From DATJGS01 sp035494735 (GTDB lineage: Bacteria; Eisenbacteria; RBG-16-71-46), in the NCBI GenBank assembly GCA_035494735.1, contig DATJGS010000019.1:147792-211791 (forward strand): a stretch of DNA of 64,000 nt, read 5' to 3'. The notes under the pieces were generated by a model. The model did no database searches and had not been told where the DNA came from. It was given only the letters and a program-made list of their open reading frames with translations. Numbering within the stretch: position 1 is the stretch's first letter; the number at the start of each line of letters is the position of its first letter. Below, piece by piece: positions 33,457 to 41,553 of this stretch. The position numbers and the translations under genes were made by a program.

Positions 33457-34587
33457 TCAGCCCGACGCGTAGCGCGCGATACGGAACAGACCGAGGTCGA
33501 AGCGCGAGCGCCCGTCCAGCGCGACGTCGGCCAGCACCTCGCCGAGCGCGCTCGCGAACTTGAAGCCGTGGCCCGAGCACGCGCTGGCCAGCACGACCTG
33601 CGAGTGCAGCGGATGCTGGTCGACGATGAAGTGCTCGTCCGGCGTGTTCGTATACAGACACGCCGCCGAATCGAGCAGCTCGCCGTTCGCGTCCGGCAGG
33701 TAGCGTTCGAGCAGGCCGCGGACCTTCGCGACTTCATCTTCCCCGACGTCGCGCTTCACGTGGTCGGGGTCGGTGGGCGTTCCTTCGTGGTGGATCGCGA
33801 TCTTGATGCCCTTCCTCGACGCCGGAAATCCATAGAAGAACCGCCCCGCCGCGTGCTCCCAGATCCAGATCGGAAAGTTTGCCGGCTCGAAGCGCTCCGC
33901 GTGCTCGCGCGGCGCGAACCAGAAGAGAGTCTGGCGCACCACGGCGAGCGGCAGATCGAGACCCTGAACCAGGCGCGGCATCCATGCGCCGGCCGCGAGC
34001 ACGAGCCGGTCCGCCTCATGGTGTCCGCGCGCGGTCGTGACCTCGACGCCGGCCGCGTTCGCGCGCCACTCGAGCACGGGCTCGTCCGGGTGCAGCTCGG
34101 CGCCGGCGTGCGCCGCGCGCTCCAGGTGCGCGGCGACGCAGGCCTCAGGGTCGAGCACGCCCGACGTCGGCTCCCACACGCCGACCGTGCCCGCGCTCGG
34201 GTGATAGGCCGGCCAGCGATTCTTGATCTCGGCGGCGTCGATCCGCTCGTGCGGCAGGTGCCAGGTCTCGGCGCTACGCAGCGCGCCGGTCACGAGCGTG
34301 CTGTCGGGCGCGCCGATCATGACGCCGCCCGTGCGTTGGAGCAGGACGCGGCCGGTGTCGAGCGCCAGCGCGTCCCAGTTCTCGAACGCGCGCTGCACGA
34401 GCGGCACGTACTGCGGGTGCTCGAAGTAGGCCTGGCGGATGATGCGCGACTCGCCGTGCGACGAGCCCAGCGCATGGGGCGGCGCGTGCAGGTCGAAGCC
34501 GACGACGTGCGCCCCGCGACGCGCCAGATGATCGGCCGCCGCGCTGCCCATGGCGCCCAACCCGGCGACGATGACGCGCGTCGTCAC
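33457..34587 (-). CDS. Sarcosine oxidase / N-methyl-amino-acid oxidase-like flavoenzyme
   Basis: A 376-residue DAO-family flavoprotein. The nucleotide fold VIVAGLGAMGSAAADHLARRGAHVVGFD is at the N-terminus. GSSHGESRIIRQAYFE is the family's substrate-side segment. SACSGHGFKFASALGEVLADV near the C-terminus contains the cysteine to which monomeric sarcosine oxidase links FAD covalently. These features match SoxA/SolA-type monomeric enzymes, which oxidise N-methyl groups to formaldehyde and H2O2. The GTG start overlaps the protease gene stop (GTGA). The exact substrate (sarcosine, N-methyltryptophan, pipecolate or fructosyl amino acid) cannot be told. Confidence 0.88.
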   Translation of the reverse strand: MTTRVIVAGLGAMGSAAADHLARRGAHVVGFDLHAPPHALGSSHGESRIIRQAYFEHPQYVPLVQRAFENWDALALDTGRVLLQRTGGVMIGAPDSTLVTGALRSAETWHLPHERIDAAEIKNRWPAYHPSAGTVGVWEPTSGVLDPEACVAAHLERAAHAGAELHPDEPVLEWRANAAGVEVTTARGHHEADRLVLAAGAWMPRLVQGLDLPLAVVRQTLFWFAPREHAERFEPANFPIWIWEHAAGRFFYGFPASRKGIKIAIHHEGTPTDPDHVKRDVGEDEVAKVRGLLERYLPDANGELLDSAACLYTNTPDEHFIVDQHPLHSQVVLASACSGHGFKFASALGEVLADVALDGRSRFDLGLFRIARYASG

Positions 34588-35294
34588 GCCGGCTGGCTCT
34601 CGGCCCCGTCGCCCACGAGCTGGTACCCGACGTAGCCCGCGTACAGATCCATGAGCGCGTGGATCAGCATGGGCAGCACGAGCGAGCCCGACACCAGGTA
34701 CACGGTCGCCATGAACGCGCCGACCAGGCCGGTCTGGAGCACGCCCTTGAGGCCCTGATACAGGTGGCCGAACCCGAAGAACACGCTCGACACGATCGCG
34801 GCCGGGATGAGGCCCAGCCAGTGCTGCAGGTACCAGATCATGAAGCCGCGGAACAACAGCTCTTCACACACGCCGGCGGTGATCGACAGCCCCGAGAACA
34901 GCCGCAGCTCGCGCACCGTGTGCGGCAGCATCGCTTCGACGTGGGCGAGCCGCGCGCGGGCGCGGGCCATCATCGTCTCGCGATCCGCGCCGCGCGAGCG
35001 CAGCGCCATCAGGGTGACGATGAGCGCGACGCCGATGGCGATGCCGAGCGCGGCGTACGTGAACACCGGGATGACGCCGAGCCACGCCCACGGCCGTCGG
35101 TTCGTGATCCACGCCGTGAGCACGAGGCCGGAGATGATCCACTGCGACAGCATCGCGAAGAAGTAGAGCTGTGGTCGCAGGCGCCGGCGATCCTCCGGCG
35201 AGGCCGCGTTGAGGCGCCGGAACGACATCCACGCGCGCGGCGGGATCAGCACGACGAGCACCGCCATGACCACGTGATCGAGCGGGGTCAGCAC
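34584..35294 (-). CDS. CPBP-family intramembrane metalloprotease
   Basis: A 236-residue membrane protein of the Abi/CPBP (Rce1-like) family. The catalytic motif VCEELLFRGFMIW and the two downstream His motifs FGFGHLYQG and MLIHALMDLYAGYVGY are intact. Six to eight hydrophobic helices are seen. The start is GTG at 35294. It is coupled by GTGA to the sarcosine-oxidase-like gene. A second, divergent CPBP protease is encoded at 40043. Its target is unknown. Confidence 0.9.
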   Translation of the reverse strand: MLTPLDHVVMAVLVVLIPPRAWMSFRRLNAASPEDRRRLRPQLYFFAMLSQWIISGLVLTAWITNRRPWAWLGVIPVFTYAALGIAIGVALIVTLMALRSRGADRETMMARARARLAHVEAMLPHTVRELRLFSGLSITAGVCEELLFRGFMIWYLQHWLGLIPAAIVSSVFFGFGHLYQGLKGVLQTGLVGAFMATVYLVSGSLVLPMLIHALMDLYAGYVGYQLVGDGAESQPA

Positions 35295-35312
35295 GGCGCG
35301 GCCCGCGCCCCG

Positions 35313-35561
35313 CTAGCCGAGCGGATTCTTCGGCGGCGCGACCGGGGGCTGGAAGTCGAGCCCGCGGTACATCGAGATCAACTCATCGTGGGTGATGAGG
35401 ATCAGGCTCTTGCACTTCCGGCACTTGAGTTCGAGGCCGTCGCGCACCATGCGGGCGAGCATCGAGCCGCACGTGCAGCGGCACTGGTCGCCCTTCGGCA
35501 CCATGCGCTGGGAGCCCGCGGAGGCCGAGGCTCGCACGACGCTGACATCGATCGACTTCAC
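35313..35561 (-). CDS. Small zinc-ribbon protein
   Basis: An 82-residue protein with a four-cysteine ribbon: CRCTCG and, after a short beta segment (SMLARMVRDGLEL), CRKCK. This resembles the Com/zinc-finger family of small regulators and many ribbon proteins of unknown role. The C-terminus is Pro-rich (FQPPVAPPKNPLG). It is encoded 18 bp before the CPBP protease gene on the same strand. Confidence 0.7.
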   Translation of the reverse strand: MKSIDVSVVRASASAGSQRMVPKGDQCRCTCGSMLARMVRDGLELKCRKCKSLILITHDELISMYRGLDFQPPVAPPKNPLG

Positions 35562-35678
35562 TGGCCATTTCCTTCCGGCGGCTGCCGGACGCTGGCGCTT
35601 GAGAAGCGCTCGAGAAACGCTGGGACTGAGCGAGAGCGGTGCGGACCGCGCGAAGTCTAGGCACGCGACCCCGCAGGG

Positions 35679-36800
35679 TCAAGCCACGACGACGCGCCAT
35701 TGGGCCAACCATGTCACGGCCGCGAAAAGAACGAGGGCGAGGCCGAGGAAGAACGCCAGTCGCAGGCGGCGCATGTGGGCGAGACCGGCGCCGACCAGCA
35801 GGCACCACAGCGGCAGCGTGTACAGCATCTGCCGCGCGATGAAGAGATGGATGCCCTGCGCCGACATCTCCCAGGGCACGAGCGTCGGCAGCAGCACGAG
35901 GAACCACAGCAGCGACGCGGCCTTCCACTGCGCGGGCCTCTGCAGCGGCAGCGCCGCGACCACGGCCAGCACCGGGATTAGCCACACTGAACCGAACGCC
36001 AGGCTCTTCGTCACGATCACGAGATCGGAGACCGACAGCGCCAGCGTCCAGCGCTCGCCGCCGACGTCGCGCCCGAGCTGGCCGAACATGGCCGGCAGGT
36101 GCGGCGCGAACGCGAGCGCGACCAGCATCCACAGCCCGATCCACAGGAGCAGCCGGCGCCGCTCGTTGCGCATGCGCAGCACGCCCCACAGCGCGAGCGC
36201 GAACAGGACGAACACCGAGTAGTAGTCGGTGTACAGCGCCGTCAGCGCGAACGCGAACATGAGCGCGCTCTCGGTGAGGCGCGAGCGCAGCGTCCAGCGC
36301 CACGCCAGCCACACGATGAGCGTGAGCAGCAGCCACGACAGCGCGTACGCGCGGATGTTCTGCGACGACGCGATGTGCGTCCCGTTCACGGCCAGCAGCG
36401 CGCCACCCAGGATGCCGGCCCGCGCGCTGAACAGGGCGCGCCCCATGGGCAGCAGCGCGAGCACCGTGAACAGCCCGAACACGATGGGCAGCGCCTTCAG
36501 CCACAGCGCGCCATCCCCGCCAACGGCGCGCCACAGCCACAGCACGACGTAGTGCACCGGCGGATCCACCGTCTGGTGCAGGCTGGCCAGCACGGCGGTC
36601 AGCGAATGGCGCAGCAGGACCAGCGTCTGGATTTCGTCGAACTGGAACGGGGTGTGCGTCGCCTGGAACAGGCGCGGCACCAGCGCGAGCAGCAGCACCA
36701 GGCCGTACGCCCAGCCGGGCACCGGCGCCGTTTCGGGCCGTGCCTTCAGAGGCGATGGCGCGGCGGCAGGACTCGTGATCGAAGCACCCGCGGAGGACAC
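35679..36800 (-). CDS. GT39-like polytopic glycosyltransferase
   Basis: A 373-residue membrane protein. After the first helix, FQFDEIQTLVLLRHS carries the acidic residues expected in the first periplasmic loop of GT-C (PMT/ArnT-like) enzymes. DPPVHYVVLWLWRAVGGDGALWLKALPIVFG and LLAVNGTHIASSQNIRAYALSWLL follow in the same order as in the larger gene at 60593, which is a clear paralogue. Such enzymes transfer a sugar from a polyprenyl-phosphate carrier. GTG at 36800 is preferred to a start six codons earlier because an extended -10 (TGCTAGCAT) ends eight bases upstream. Confidence 0.8.
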   Translation of the reverse strand: MSSAGASITSPAAAPSPLKARPETAPVPGWAYGLVLLLALVPRLFQATHTPFQFDEIQTLVLLRHSLTAVLASLHQTVDPPVHYVVLWLWRAVGGDGALWLKALPIVFGLFTVLALLPMGRALFSARAGILGGALLAVNGTHIASSQNIRAYALSWLLLTLIVWLAWRWTLRSRLTESALMFAFALTALYTDYYSVFVLFALALWGVLRMRNERRRLLLWIGLWMLVALAFAPHLPAMFGQLGRDVGGERWTLALSVSDLVIVTKSLAFGSVWLIPVLAVVAALPLQRPAQWKAASLLWFLVLLPTLVPWEMSAQGIHLFIARQMLYTLPLWCLLVGAGLAHMRRLRLAFFLGLALVLFAAVTWLAQWRVVVA

Positions 36801-36808
36801 GGCCGCGG

Positions 36809-36817
36809 ATGCTAGCA
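36809..36817 (-). promoter_or_regulatory. Extended -10 promoter, leaderless type
   Basis: Reading leftward, TGCTAGCAT ends eight bases before the GTG at 36800. It is one half of a divergent promoter region; the other half is at 36899. Confidence 0.55.
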
Positions 36818-36898
36818 CGTTCGCGTGGTGCTCGTGCCGGGCCGGGCGGGTACTCGCCCCGGGGCGAGTTGCTGCGTTGCGCGAGGAGCCGCTGCCTC

Positions 36899-36907
36899 TG
36901 GTAGCGT
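36899..36907 (+). promoter_or_regulatory. Extended -10 promoter, leaderless type
   Basis: TGGTAGCGT ends nine bases before the ATG at 36917. TTGCGC (36877-36882) is a possible -35 at a long 19-base spacing. No ribosome-binding site is present, consistent with a leaderless message. Confidence 0.55.
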
Positions 36908-36916
36908 CCGCCGGTC

Positions 36917-38251
36917 ATGGACGCCGCCCCCGACATCCCACGCCGCGCCGACGGACTCGTGCTGGGCGCGGCCCACGCCGGCGAGACCACGCGCGTGGCG
37001 TCGCTGCCCGAGGGTCGCCACTTCGAGATCTCGAGCGAGACGGCCGCGCTGCTGGAGCTGATCGACGGCCGGCGCACGCTCGACGAGATCGCGAGCGCGC
37101 TGGCGGCGCAGACCGGCGCGGCGGTCGGCGACGGCACGACGCCCGCGGCGAGCGGCGATGGCGACGCGAGCGGCGACGGCGCGGGGCTTGGCGACGGCGC
37201 GGGGCTGGGGGCGACGACGGATGGCGCGGTGCCGGCCGCGCTCGACGCGACGGCCCTGCGCGTGCTGATCGAGGGCACGCTGCGCCCGTCCGGGCTCGCG
37301 TATCTGGGCGAGGCGCCCGAAGGCCGGCAGGCGCCGCCATCGCACATGTGGCTGCGGAGGTCGCTGATCCCGGCGGAAACGGTGCGTGCGCTCTCGCGCG
37401 CGCTCGTGCCCCTGTTCTCGCGCCGCGTGGCCGCGACGCTCGTCGGCGTGGCCGTGCTCGCACACGTCGCGTTCTATCTCACGGCCCCGCAGCTCGAGCT
37501 GGCGAACGGTCTCTTCCACTTCGGCCTGTGGTGGCCGCCGGCCGTGATCTTCGCGGTGTCGCTGATCGTGCACGAGCTGGGCCACGCCGCGGCGCTGATG
37601 GCGGGCGGCGAGCGCCCGGGCGCGATCGGTGCCGGGTTCTACTACGTGTGCCCCGTGATGTTCACCGACGTCGACGCCGCGTGGCGCCTGTCACGACGCT
37701 CGCGGGCGGTCGTCGACATGGGCGGCGTCTACGTGCAGCTGCTGTTCGCGGCGCTCACGATCGGCATCTACGCGGCGACGCGCTCGGGCGTCGCGGCGCG
37801 CGCCATCGCGCTGATGGATCTCGGGCTCATCGCGAACCTCAACCCGTTCCTGCGCATGGACGGCTACTGGCTGCTCGCCGACCTCACCGGCACGCGCGAC
37901 CTGCGCGGCCGCACGCAGGCGCTGGCGCTCGGGCTGTTCGGAGTGGGCGGAGTGCGCGGCGACGGCGGCGACGGCGCGGGCGGCGCGCCCGCCGCCGAGA
38001 GACCCTCGCGCTTCATCGTCGCCTACACGTGGGGGAGCCTCGCGTACTTCGTGGCCGCGTGCGGGTGGCTCGTGGTGTTCGCGATCCCGCGGCTCCTCGT
38101 CGAGATGCACGCGCTCGCCGGCCACGGCATCGAGCGCAAGGCGCTCCAGGCGGTCGGCCTGCTCGCGCTCGTCGTGATCGGGGTCGCGCTGTGGGTCGGC
38201 GCGAGATCGGTGGTGGGCGCGCTGCGCGCGGCCACGCGGGACGATCGATAA
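36917..38251 (+). CDS. PqqD/RRE-like domain fused to M50 peptide zinc metalloprotease
   Basis: A 444-residue protein in three parts. Residues 1-68 match the PqqD-like/RiPP recognition fold (FEISSETAALLELIDGRRTLDEIASAL). Residues about 69-105 are a low-complexity linker of repeated GDG/GLG. The rest is a polytopic M50 metalloprotease: HELGH at about 219, the FYYVCPVMFTDVDAAWRL loop and NLNPFLRMDGYWLLADL, as in proteins annotated putative peptide zinc metalloprotease. It may process or export a modified peptide, but no precursor gene was found nearby. It is followed 14 bp later by a small membrane protein gene with a strong ribosome site. Confidence 0.82.
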   Translation: MDAAPDIPRRADGLVLGAAHAGETTRVASLPEGRHFEISSETAALLELIDGRRTLDEIASALAAQTGAAVGDGTTPAASGDGDASGDGAGLGDGAGLGATTDGAVPAALDATALRVLIEGTLRPSGLAYLGEAPEGRQAPPSHMWLRRSLIPAETVRALSRALVPLFSRRVAATLVGVAVLAHVAFYLTAPQLELANGLFHFGLWWPPAVIFAVSLIVHELGHAAALMAGGERPGAIGAGFYYVCPVMFTDVDAAWRLSRRSRAVVDMGGVYVQLLFAALTIGIYAATRSGVAARAIALMDLGLIANLNPFLRMDGYWLLADLTGTRDLRGRTQALALGLFGVGGVRGDGGDGAGGAPAAERPSRFIVAYTWGSLAYFVAACGWLVVFAIPRLLVEMHALAGHGIERKALQAVGLLALVVIGVALWVGARSVVGALRAATRDDR

Positions 38252-38265
38252 CGGAGGAGGCTGCC

Positions 38266-38712
38266 TTGGACGAATCGGCTCGCGACATCTCGAACACCAG
38301 CGCATGGCCGCGATGGATCGCCACGGCGCTCGCCGTCGCGCTGATCTATTTCGTCGTCGGCGTCGGCTCCGCGGCGCTCGCCGCTTCGGCGCCGTCCGAG
38401 CGGATGCAGTTCGTCTGGCGCTGGGGCGCGTTCATCGTGAGCGGCATCGTGTTCGTCGCGCACATCGCGCTCGAGATCGTGCGCCGCTGGAATGGCGCGC
38501 GTGCGATCGCGTGGCGCGCCGCGGTGGCCGCGGCCCTCGGCGGCTTCGGGCTCGCGATCTCAGCGAACGTGCACGACCTCGGCGCGGCCACCGGCTATCG
38601 CCCGAAGATGCTCCTCGCGCTCGTGGCCTGGCCGCTGCTGATCGGCGTGCCGGCGTTCCTCGCGGCGCTCGTGCTCGCGGCGCTGCTCGGCATGGGGCGG
38701 AAGCGCAGCTAG
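38266..38712 (+). CDS. Small four-helix membrane protein downstream of the M50 protease
   Basis: A 148-residue protein with four hydrophobic helices (WIATALAVALIYFVVGVGSAALAA, WGAFIVSGIVFVAHIALEIV, AAVAAALGGFGLAIS, MLLALVAWPLLIGVPAFLAALVLAALLG). The start is TTG at 38266: ACGGAGGAGG lies five bases upstream, and no ATG or GTG fits. It is probably co-transcribed with the protease gene. Its TAG stop shares the tetranucleotide CTAG with the stop of the convergent gene at 38709. The family was not recognised. Confidence 0.7.
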   Translation: MDESARDISNTSAWPRWIATALAVALIYFVVGVGSAALAASAPSERMQFVWRWGAFIVSGIVFVAHIALEIVRRWNGARAIAWRAAVAAALGGFGLAISANVHDLGAATGYRPKMLLALVAWPLLIGVPAFLAALVLAALLGMGRKRS

Positions 38713-39080
38713 CGAAGGCCCAGCGAGGGCCCCGCCCTGAGGACAACGGCGGTGTCTTGGACCGCAGCCGTGTCAGTTCCGGCGGCATCGTTGGTGATGT
38801 AGCCCAACGAAACAGTCTGCTTTGCGCCGGCCTGGCGCTCAACGGTGACGAGATACTCACCATCGCCGCCGCCCCTGAACTCCTGGACCCAACTACTGCC
38901 CACAGGCAGGGCCTCATGATGTCGGTGGTCGCCGTATGCCGTGACGTCCACGGTCACGAGCGGTCGAGACGAGTCATTGCGTACTACGATGAAATGACGC
39001 GTCGGCCACATCATGAAACCCGCAACGCCCAACAGCCCGAGGCCGACCACCAGCACGAGACCGACGACAACCCGCCTCAT
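38709..39080 (-). CDS. Membrane-anchored protein, paralogue of 39443-39868
   Basis: A 123-residue protein: one N-terminal helix (VVVGLVLVVGLGLLGVAGFMMW), then a beta-rich domain TRHFIVVRNDSSRPLVTVDVTAYG, GSSWVQEFRGGGDGEYLVTV and VSLGYITNDAAGTDTAAVQDTAVVLRAG. The domain lines up throughout with the protein at 39443 (SRHILVVRDD, GESWKVTFLGGENGPYRLSM, LGYVRHGVTAVDTIAINDSMAVFRRG). The two are old tandem duplicates separated by a DUF3566-like gene. Function is unknown. Confidence 0.7.
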   Translation of the reverse strand: MRRVVVGLVLVVGLGLLGVAGFMMWPTRHFIVVRNDSSRPLVTVDVTAYGDHRHHEALPVGSSWVQEFRGGGDGEYLVTVERQAGAKQTVSLGYITNDAAGTDTAAVQDTAVVLRAGPSLGLR

Positions 39081-39088
39081 CAGGACCG

Positions 39089-39385
39089 TTACGCCCCCAT
39101 GTCCACCTCGACGCGGATCCCGCCCAGCATCCGCGCGAGCGCGTTGTAGATGACGCAGCCGATGGACGCGACGATGAAGCCGAGGCAGCCCTCGACGATC
39201 GGCAGCATCACGATGGCGCCGACCCCGAGGAACATGCCGAGGATCGGGCCGGCCGGACGCTGCGAGGCGAAGCCGCCGAGCAACGAGATCAGAGAAATGA
39301 TCACGCCTGCGAACAGACCGACGCAGGCATGGAGCAGTGCCGCGATCTTGGCCACCGACAGCGGTGCGACGCGCTTGATGATCAT
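39089..39385 (-). CDS. DUF3566-like transmembrane protein
   Basis: A 98-residue protein. MIIKRVAPLSVAKIAALLHACVGLFAGVIISLISL begins with the KRVxPxSVxK motif seen in DUF3566-type proteins. A second hydrophobic part ends VASIGCVIYNALARMLGGIRVEVDM, the family's YNLxAxxxGGIxVE-like end. GGAGG is six bases before the ATG. It lies between the two paralogous anchored proteins and is probably co-transcribed with both. Confidence 0.78.
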   Translation of the reverse strand: MIIKRVAPLSVAKIAALLHACVGLFAGVIISLISLLGGFASQRPAGPILGMFLGVGAIVMLPIVEGCLGFIVASIGCVIYNALARMLGGIRVEVDMGA

Positions 39386-39442
39386 GTGCGACCTCCGATG
39401 TGAGTTTCCCGCCGCGGCGCACGACATGACGCCACGTTCCCT

Positions 39443-39868
39443 CTAGCGCCAGCCGATCGTCCGGCCGCGCCTGAACACCGCCATGCTGTCGTTGATCGCG
39501 ATCGTGTCCACGGCCGTGACGCCGTGCCTCACGTAGCCGAGCACGAACCTCTGCATGAAGCCCGAGCGCGGCTGCATCGACAGTCGATACGGACCGTTCT
39601 CGCCGCCGAGGAACGTCACCTTCCACGATTCCCCGGACGCGAGTTCGCCGTGGGCGCGCACGTCGTCGTTGAGGCTCACGGTCACGTTCGTCAGGCCGCG
39701 GACCGCGTCGTCGCGCACGACGAGGATGTGCCGGCTCGGCGTCATCGCGTAGATCCCGATGCTGGCGATCACGATCACGCCGCCGAGGATGCACAGCCAG
39801 ATCGCGACCCGGCCGACCGGCACGCCGTCGCGTTCCACGCTATTTCTCGACCAGGGGAAATGCCTCAT
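39443..39868 (-). CDS. Membrane-anchored protein, paralogue of 38709-39080
   Basis: A 141-residue protein: short cytoplasmic N-terminus (MRHFPWSRNSVERDG), one helix (VAIWLCILGGVIVIASIGIYAM), then a beta-rich exported domain related to the gene at 38709. An in-frame ATG six codons upstream (39886) is an alternative start. A small secreted-peptide frame (39840-39947) overlaps its beginning. Function is unknown. Confidence 0.7.
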   Translation of the reverse strand: MRHFPWSRNSVERDGVPVGRVAIWLCILGGVIVIASIGIYAMTPSRHILVVRDDAVRGLTNVTVSLNDDVRAHGELASGESWKVTFLGGENGPYRLSMQPRSGFMQRFVLGYVRHGVTAVDTIAINDSMAVFRRGRTIGWR

Positions 39869-39947
39869 CGTCCGCCCCCGGCGCATCGGCCTTGGACGGC
39901 GCGGGAAGCAAGAGGCTCGTGACGAGCAGCGCCGCGGAGAGTCGCAT
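39840..39947 (-). CDS. Possible 35-residue exported peptide overlapping the next gene
   Basis: MRLSAALLVTSLLLPAPSKA is a textbook signal peptide ending in a PSKA cleavage site, followed by a 15-residue acidic remainder ending PLVEK. The frame lies 50 bases downstream of an extended -10 (39997-40005) and overlaps the start of the 39443 gene by about 29 bases in another frame. There is no convincing ribosome site, so it may be a leader peptide or chance. Confidence 0.3.
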   Translation of the reverse strand: MRLSAALLVTSLLLPAPSKADAPGADDEAFPLVEK

Positions 39948-39996
39948 CCTTACGATTCGGGGCTCGCATCGATGGGAACGGCCGGAACCCGTGGGC

Positions 39997-40005
39997 ATGC
40001 TAGCA
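39997..40005 (-). promoter_or_regulatory. Extended -10 promoter for the leftward small-membrane-protein cluster
   Basis: Reading leftward, TGCTAGCAT (39997-40005) lies 50 bases before the small-peptide ATG at 39947. It is back to back with the rightward extended -10 at 40027. Confidence 0.45.
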
Positions 40006-40026
40006 GACGGCGCGCCGCGCGGCGCG

Positions 40027-40035
40027 TGCTACGCT
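40027..40035 (+). promoter_or_regulatory. Extended -10 promoter of the CPBP protease gene
   Basis: TGCTACGCT ends seven bases before the ATG at 40043. There is no ribosome-binding site, so the message is probably leaderless. Confidence 0.5.
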
Positions 40036-40042
40036 GACCGCC

Positions 40043-40987
40043 ATGGACGAGACCGCTCCGGCCGCCGGCGATCCCTTCTCCAAGGTGCAGCTGCGCTGGC
40101 TATTCCTGGCCGTGGGCTTCGGCGTCATCGGCTACTTCACGTACGCGTTCGCGATTCGCGGCGAACTCATCCGCGAGGCGCACGCCCTCAACCTGACCGC
40201 CTACATCCTCGCGCTGTACGTCCCGATCGTGACGTGGATGACCGTCGCCGCGAGCGACGCGGGCATCGATCTGATGCGCTTCCTGCGCCCCATGGCGTCG
40301 CGCTTCTGGTGGAAGGCGCCGCCGCTCGCGTTGCTGGTCCTCGCGTTCTCGCTGATGTCGTCCATGGTGCTGATCTGGGCGGTGTCACTCGTGTCGCCGC
40401 GTTTCGCGCACGCCGTCCTCACCCGCGGGCCGAACGCCGTCGACACGACGAGCGACTCGGGGTTCCTGGTCTTCGCCGTGTTCGTGCTCGCCGCACCGGT
40501 CATCGAGGAGCTGTTGTTTCGCGGCGTGCTGCTGCACGTGCTGGCCGCGCGCTGGGGCGCGCCGCGGGCGCTGATCGCGGTGTCGCTCGCGTTCGCGCTG
40601 CTGCACCCGAACCCGGTCGCGACGTTCGCGTTCAGCCTGGTGCTGGGCACGCTGTACCTGGCGAGCCGCTCGCTGCTCGCCCCCATCCTGTGCCACATGA
40701 CGAACAACCTGGTGCCGACGCTGATGATGCTGGCCGTGCGCGGCGCGAAACTGTCGGAGGCCAGCGCGGCGCGCGACGCGGCGATGACGCTCGGAGCGGT
40801 GGGCGATGTCGTCCTCGTGCCGGCGATCGGCTCGGTGCTGCTGGGCGTGGCGATCACCCTGATCATCAGAAGGCACTGGCCACGACGCGACCAGCGCCTG
40901 CCGTACTTCGACGACGATGCGGCGCCGCCCGGCGACGCGCCTACGCTCGAGGACCCGCCGTCCGCCGATAGCGGAAGCACGTCGTGA
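40043..40987 (+). CDS. CPBP-family intramembrane metalloprotease
   Basis: A 314-residue membrane protein. PVIEELLFRGVLLHVLAARWG is the Glu-Glu/Phe-Arg-Gly catalytic motif. FALLHPNPVATF and ILCHMTNNLVPTLMM give the two metal-binding His motifs. About eight helices are present. The C-terminal about 40 residues are acidic and Pro-rich (YFDDDAAPPGDAP). The last 47 bp overlap the convergent tag gene. The substrate is unknown; some family members process prenylated or bacteriocin-related peptides. Confidence 0.9.
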   Translation: MDETAPAAGDPFSKVQLRWLFLAVGFGVIGYFTYAFAIRGELIREAHALNLTAYILALYVPIVTWMTVAASDAGIDLMRFLRPMASRFWWKAPPLALLVLAFSLMSSMVLIWAVSLVSPRFAHAVLTRGPNAVDTTSDSGFLVFAVFVLAAPVIEELLFRGVLLHVLAARWGAPRALIAVSLAFALLHPNPVATFAFSLVLGTLYLASRSLLAPILCHMTNNLVPTLMMLAVRGAKLSEASAARDAAMTLGAVGDVVLVPAIGSVLLGVAITLIIRRHWPRRDQRLPYFDDDAAPPGDAPTLEDPPSADSGSTS

Positions 40988-41528
40988 CGTGGTCGTTCAC
41001 GACGCCGACGGCCTGCAGGTACGCGTAGCAGATCGTCGAGCCCACGAAGCGGAAGCCGCGCTTCTTGAGGTCCTTGCTCAGCGCGTCGGACAGCGCGGTG
41101 CGCGGCGGAATTTGTTTGAGCGCGGTCCACGCGTTCTTCACGGGCTTGCCGTCGACGAAGCCCCACAGATACCGGTCGAACGTGCCGAATTCCTTCTGGA
41201 CGGCGAGGAATGCGCGCGCGTTCGTGATCGCCGAGTCGACCTTGAGCCGGTTGCGGATGATGCCGGGATCGGCAAGCAGCTTGCGCACGCGCGCCGCGTC
41301 GAAGCGCGCGACCTTCCTGGGATCGAATCCGGCGAACGCCTTGCGGTAGTGCGCGCGCTTGTTGAGCACGGTCTCCCAGCTGAGCCCGGCCTGCGCCCCC
41401 TCGAGCACCAGCATCTCGAACAGGTGCCGATCGTCGTGCTGGGGCGCGCCCCATTCGCGATCGTGGTACTCGACGTACAGCGGGTTCGTCGGCTTGGCCC
41501 AGGCGCAGCGCACGCGGCGGTCCGTCAT
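40941..41528 (-). CDS. tag: DNA-3-methyladenine glycosylase I
   Basis: A 195-residue HhH-family base-excision enzyme that removes 3-methyladenine from DNA. The zinc-snap residues are present: C8 in RCAW, H20 in EYHDREWG, and HVTTC near residue 185. DDRHLFEMLVLEGAQAGLSWETVLNKR is the strongest family signature, and RKLLADPGIIRNRLKV is the helix-hairpin-helix region. The final 16 codons overlap the convergent CPBP gene. It is the last gene of the leftward train from 55.3 kb. Confidence 0.95.
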   Translation of the reverse strand: MTDRRVRCAWAKPTNPLYVEYHDREWGAPQHDDRHLFEMLVLEGAQAGLSWETVLNKRAHYRKAFAGFDPRKVARFDAARVRKLLADPGIIRNRLKVDSAITNARAFLAVQKEFGTFDRYLWGFVDGKPVKNAWTALKQIPPRTALSDALSKDLKKRGFRFVGSTICYAYLQAVGVVNDHVTTCFRYRRTAGPRA

Positions 41529-41553
41529 CGGGTCTCGGCCCCTCAATCGAAGG

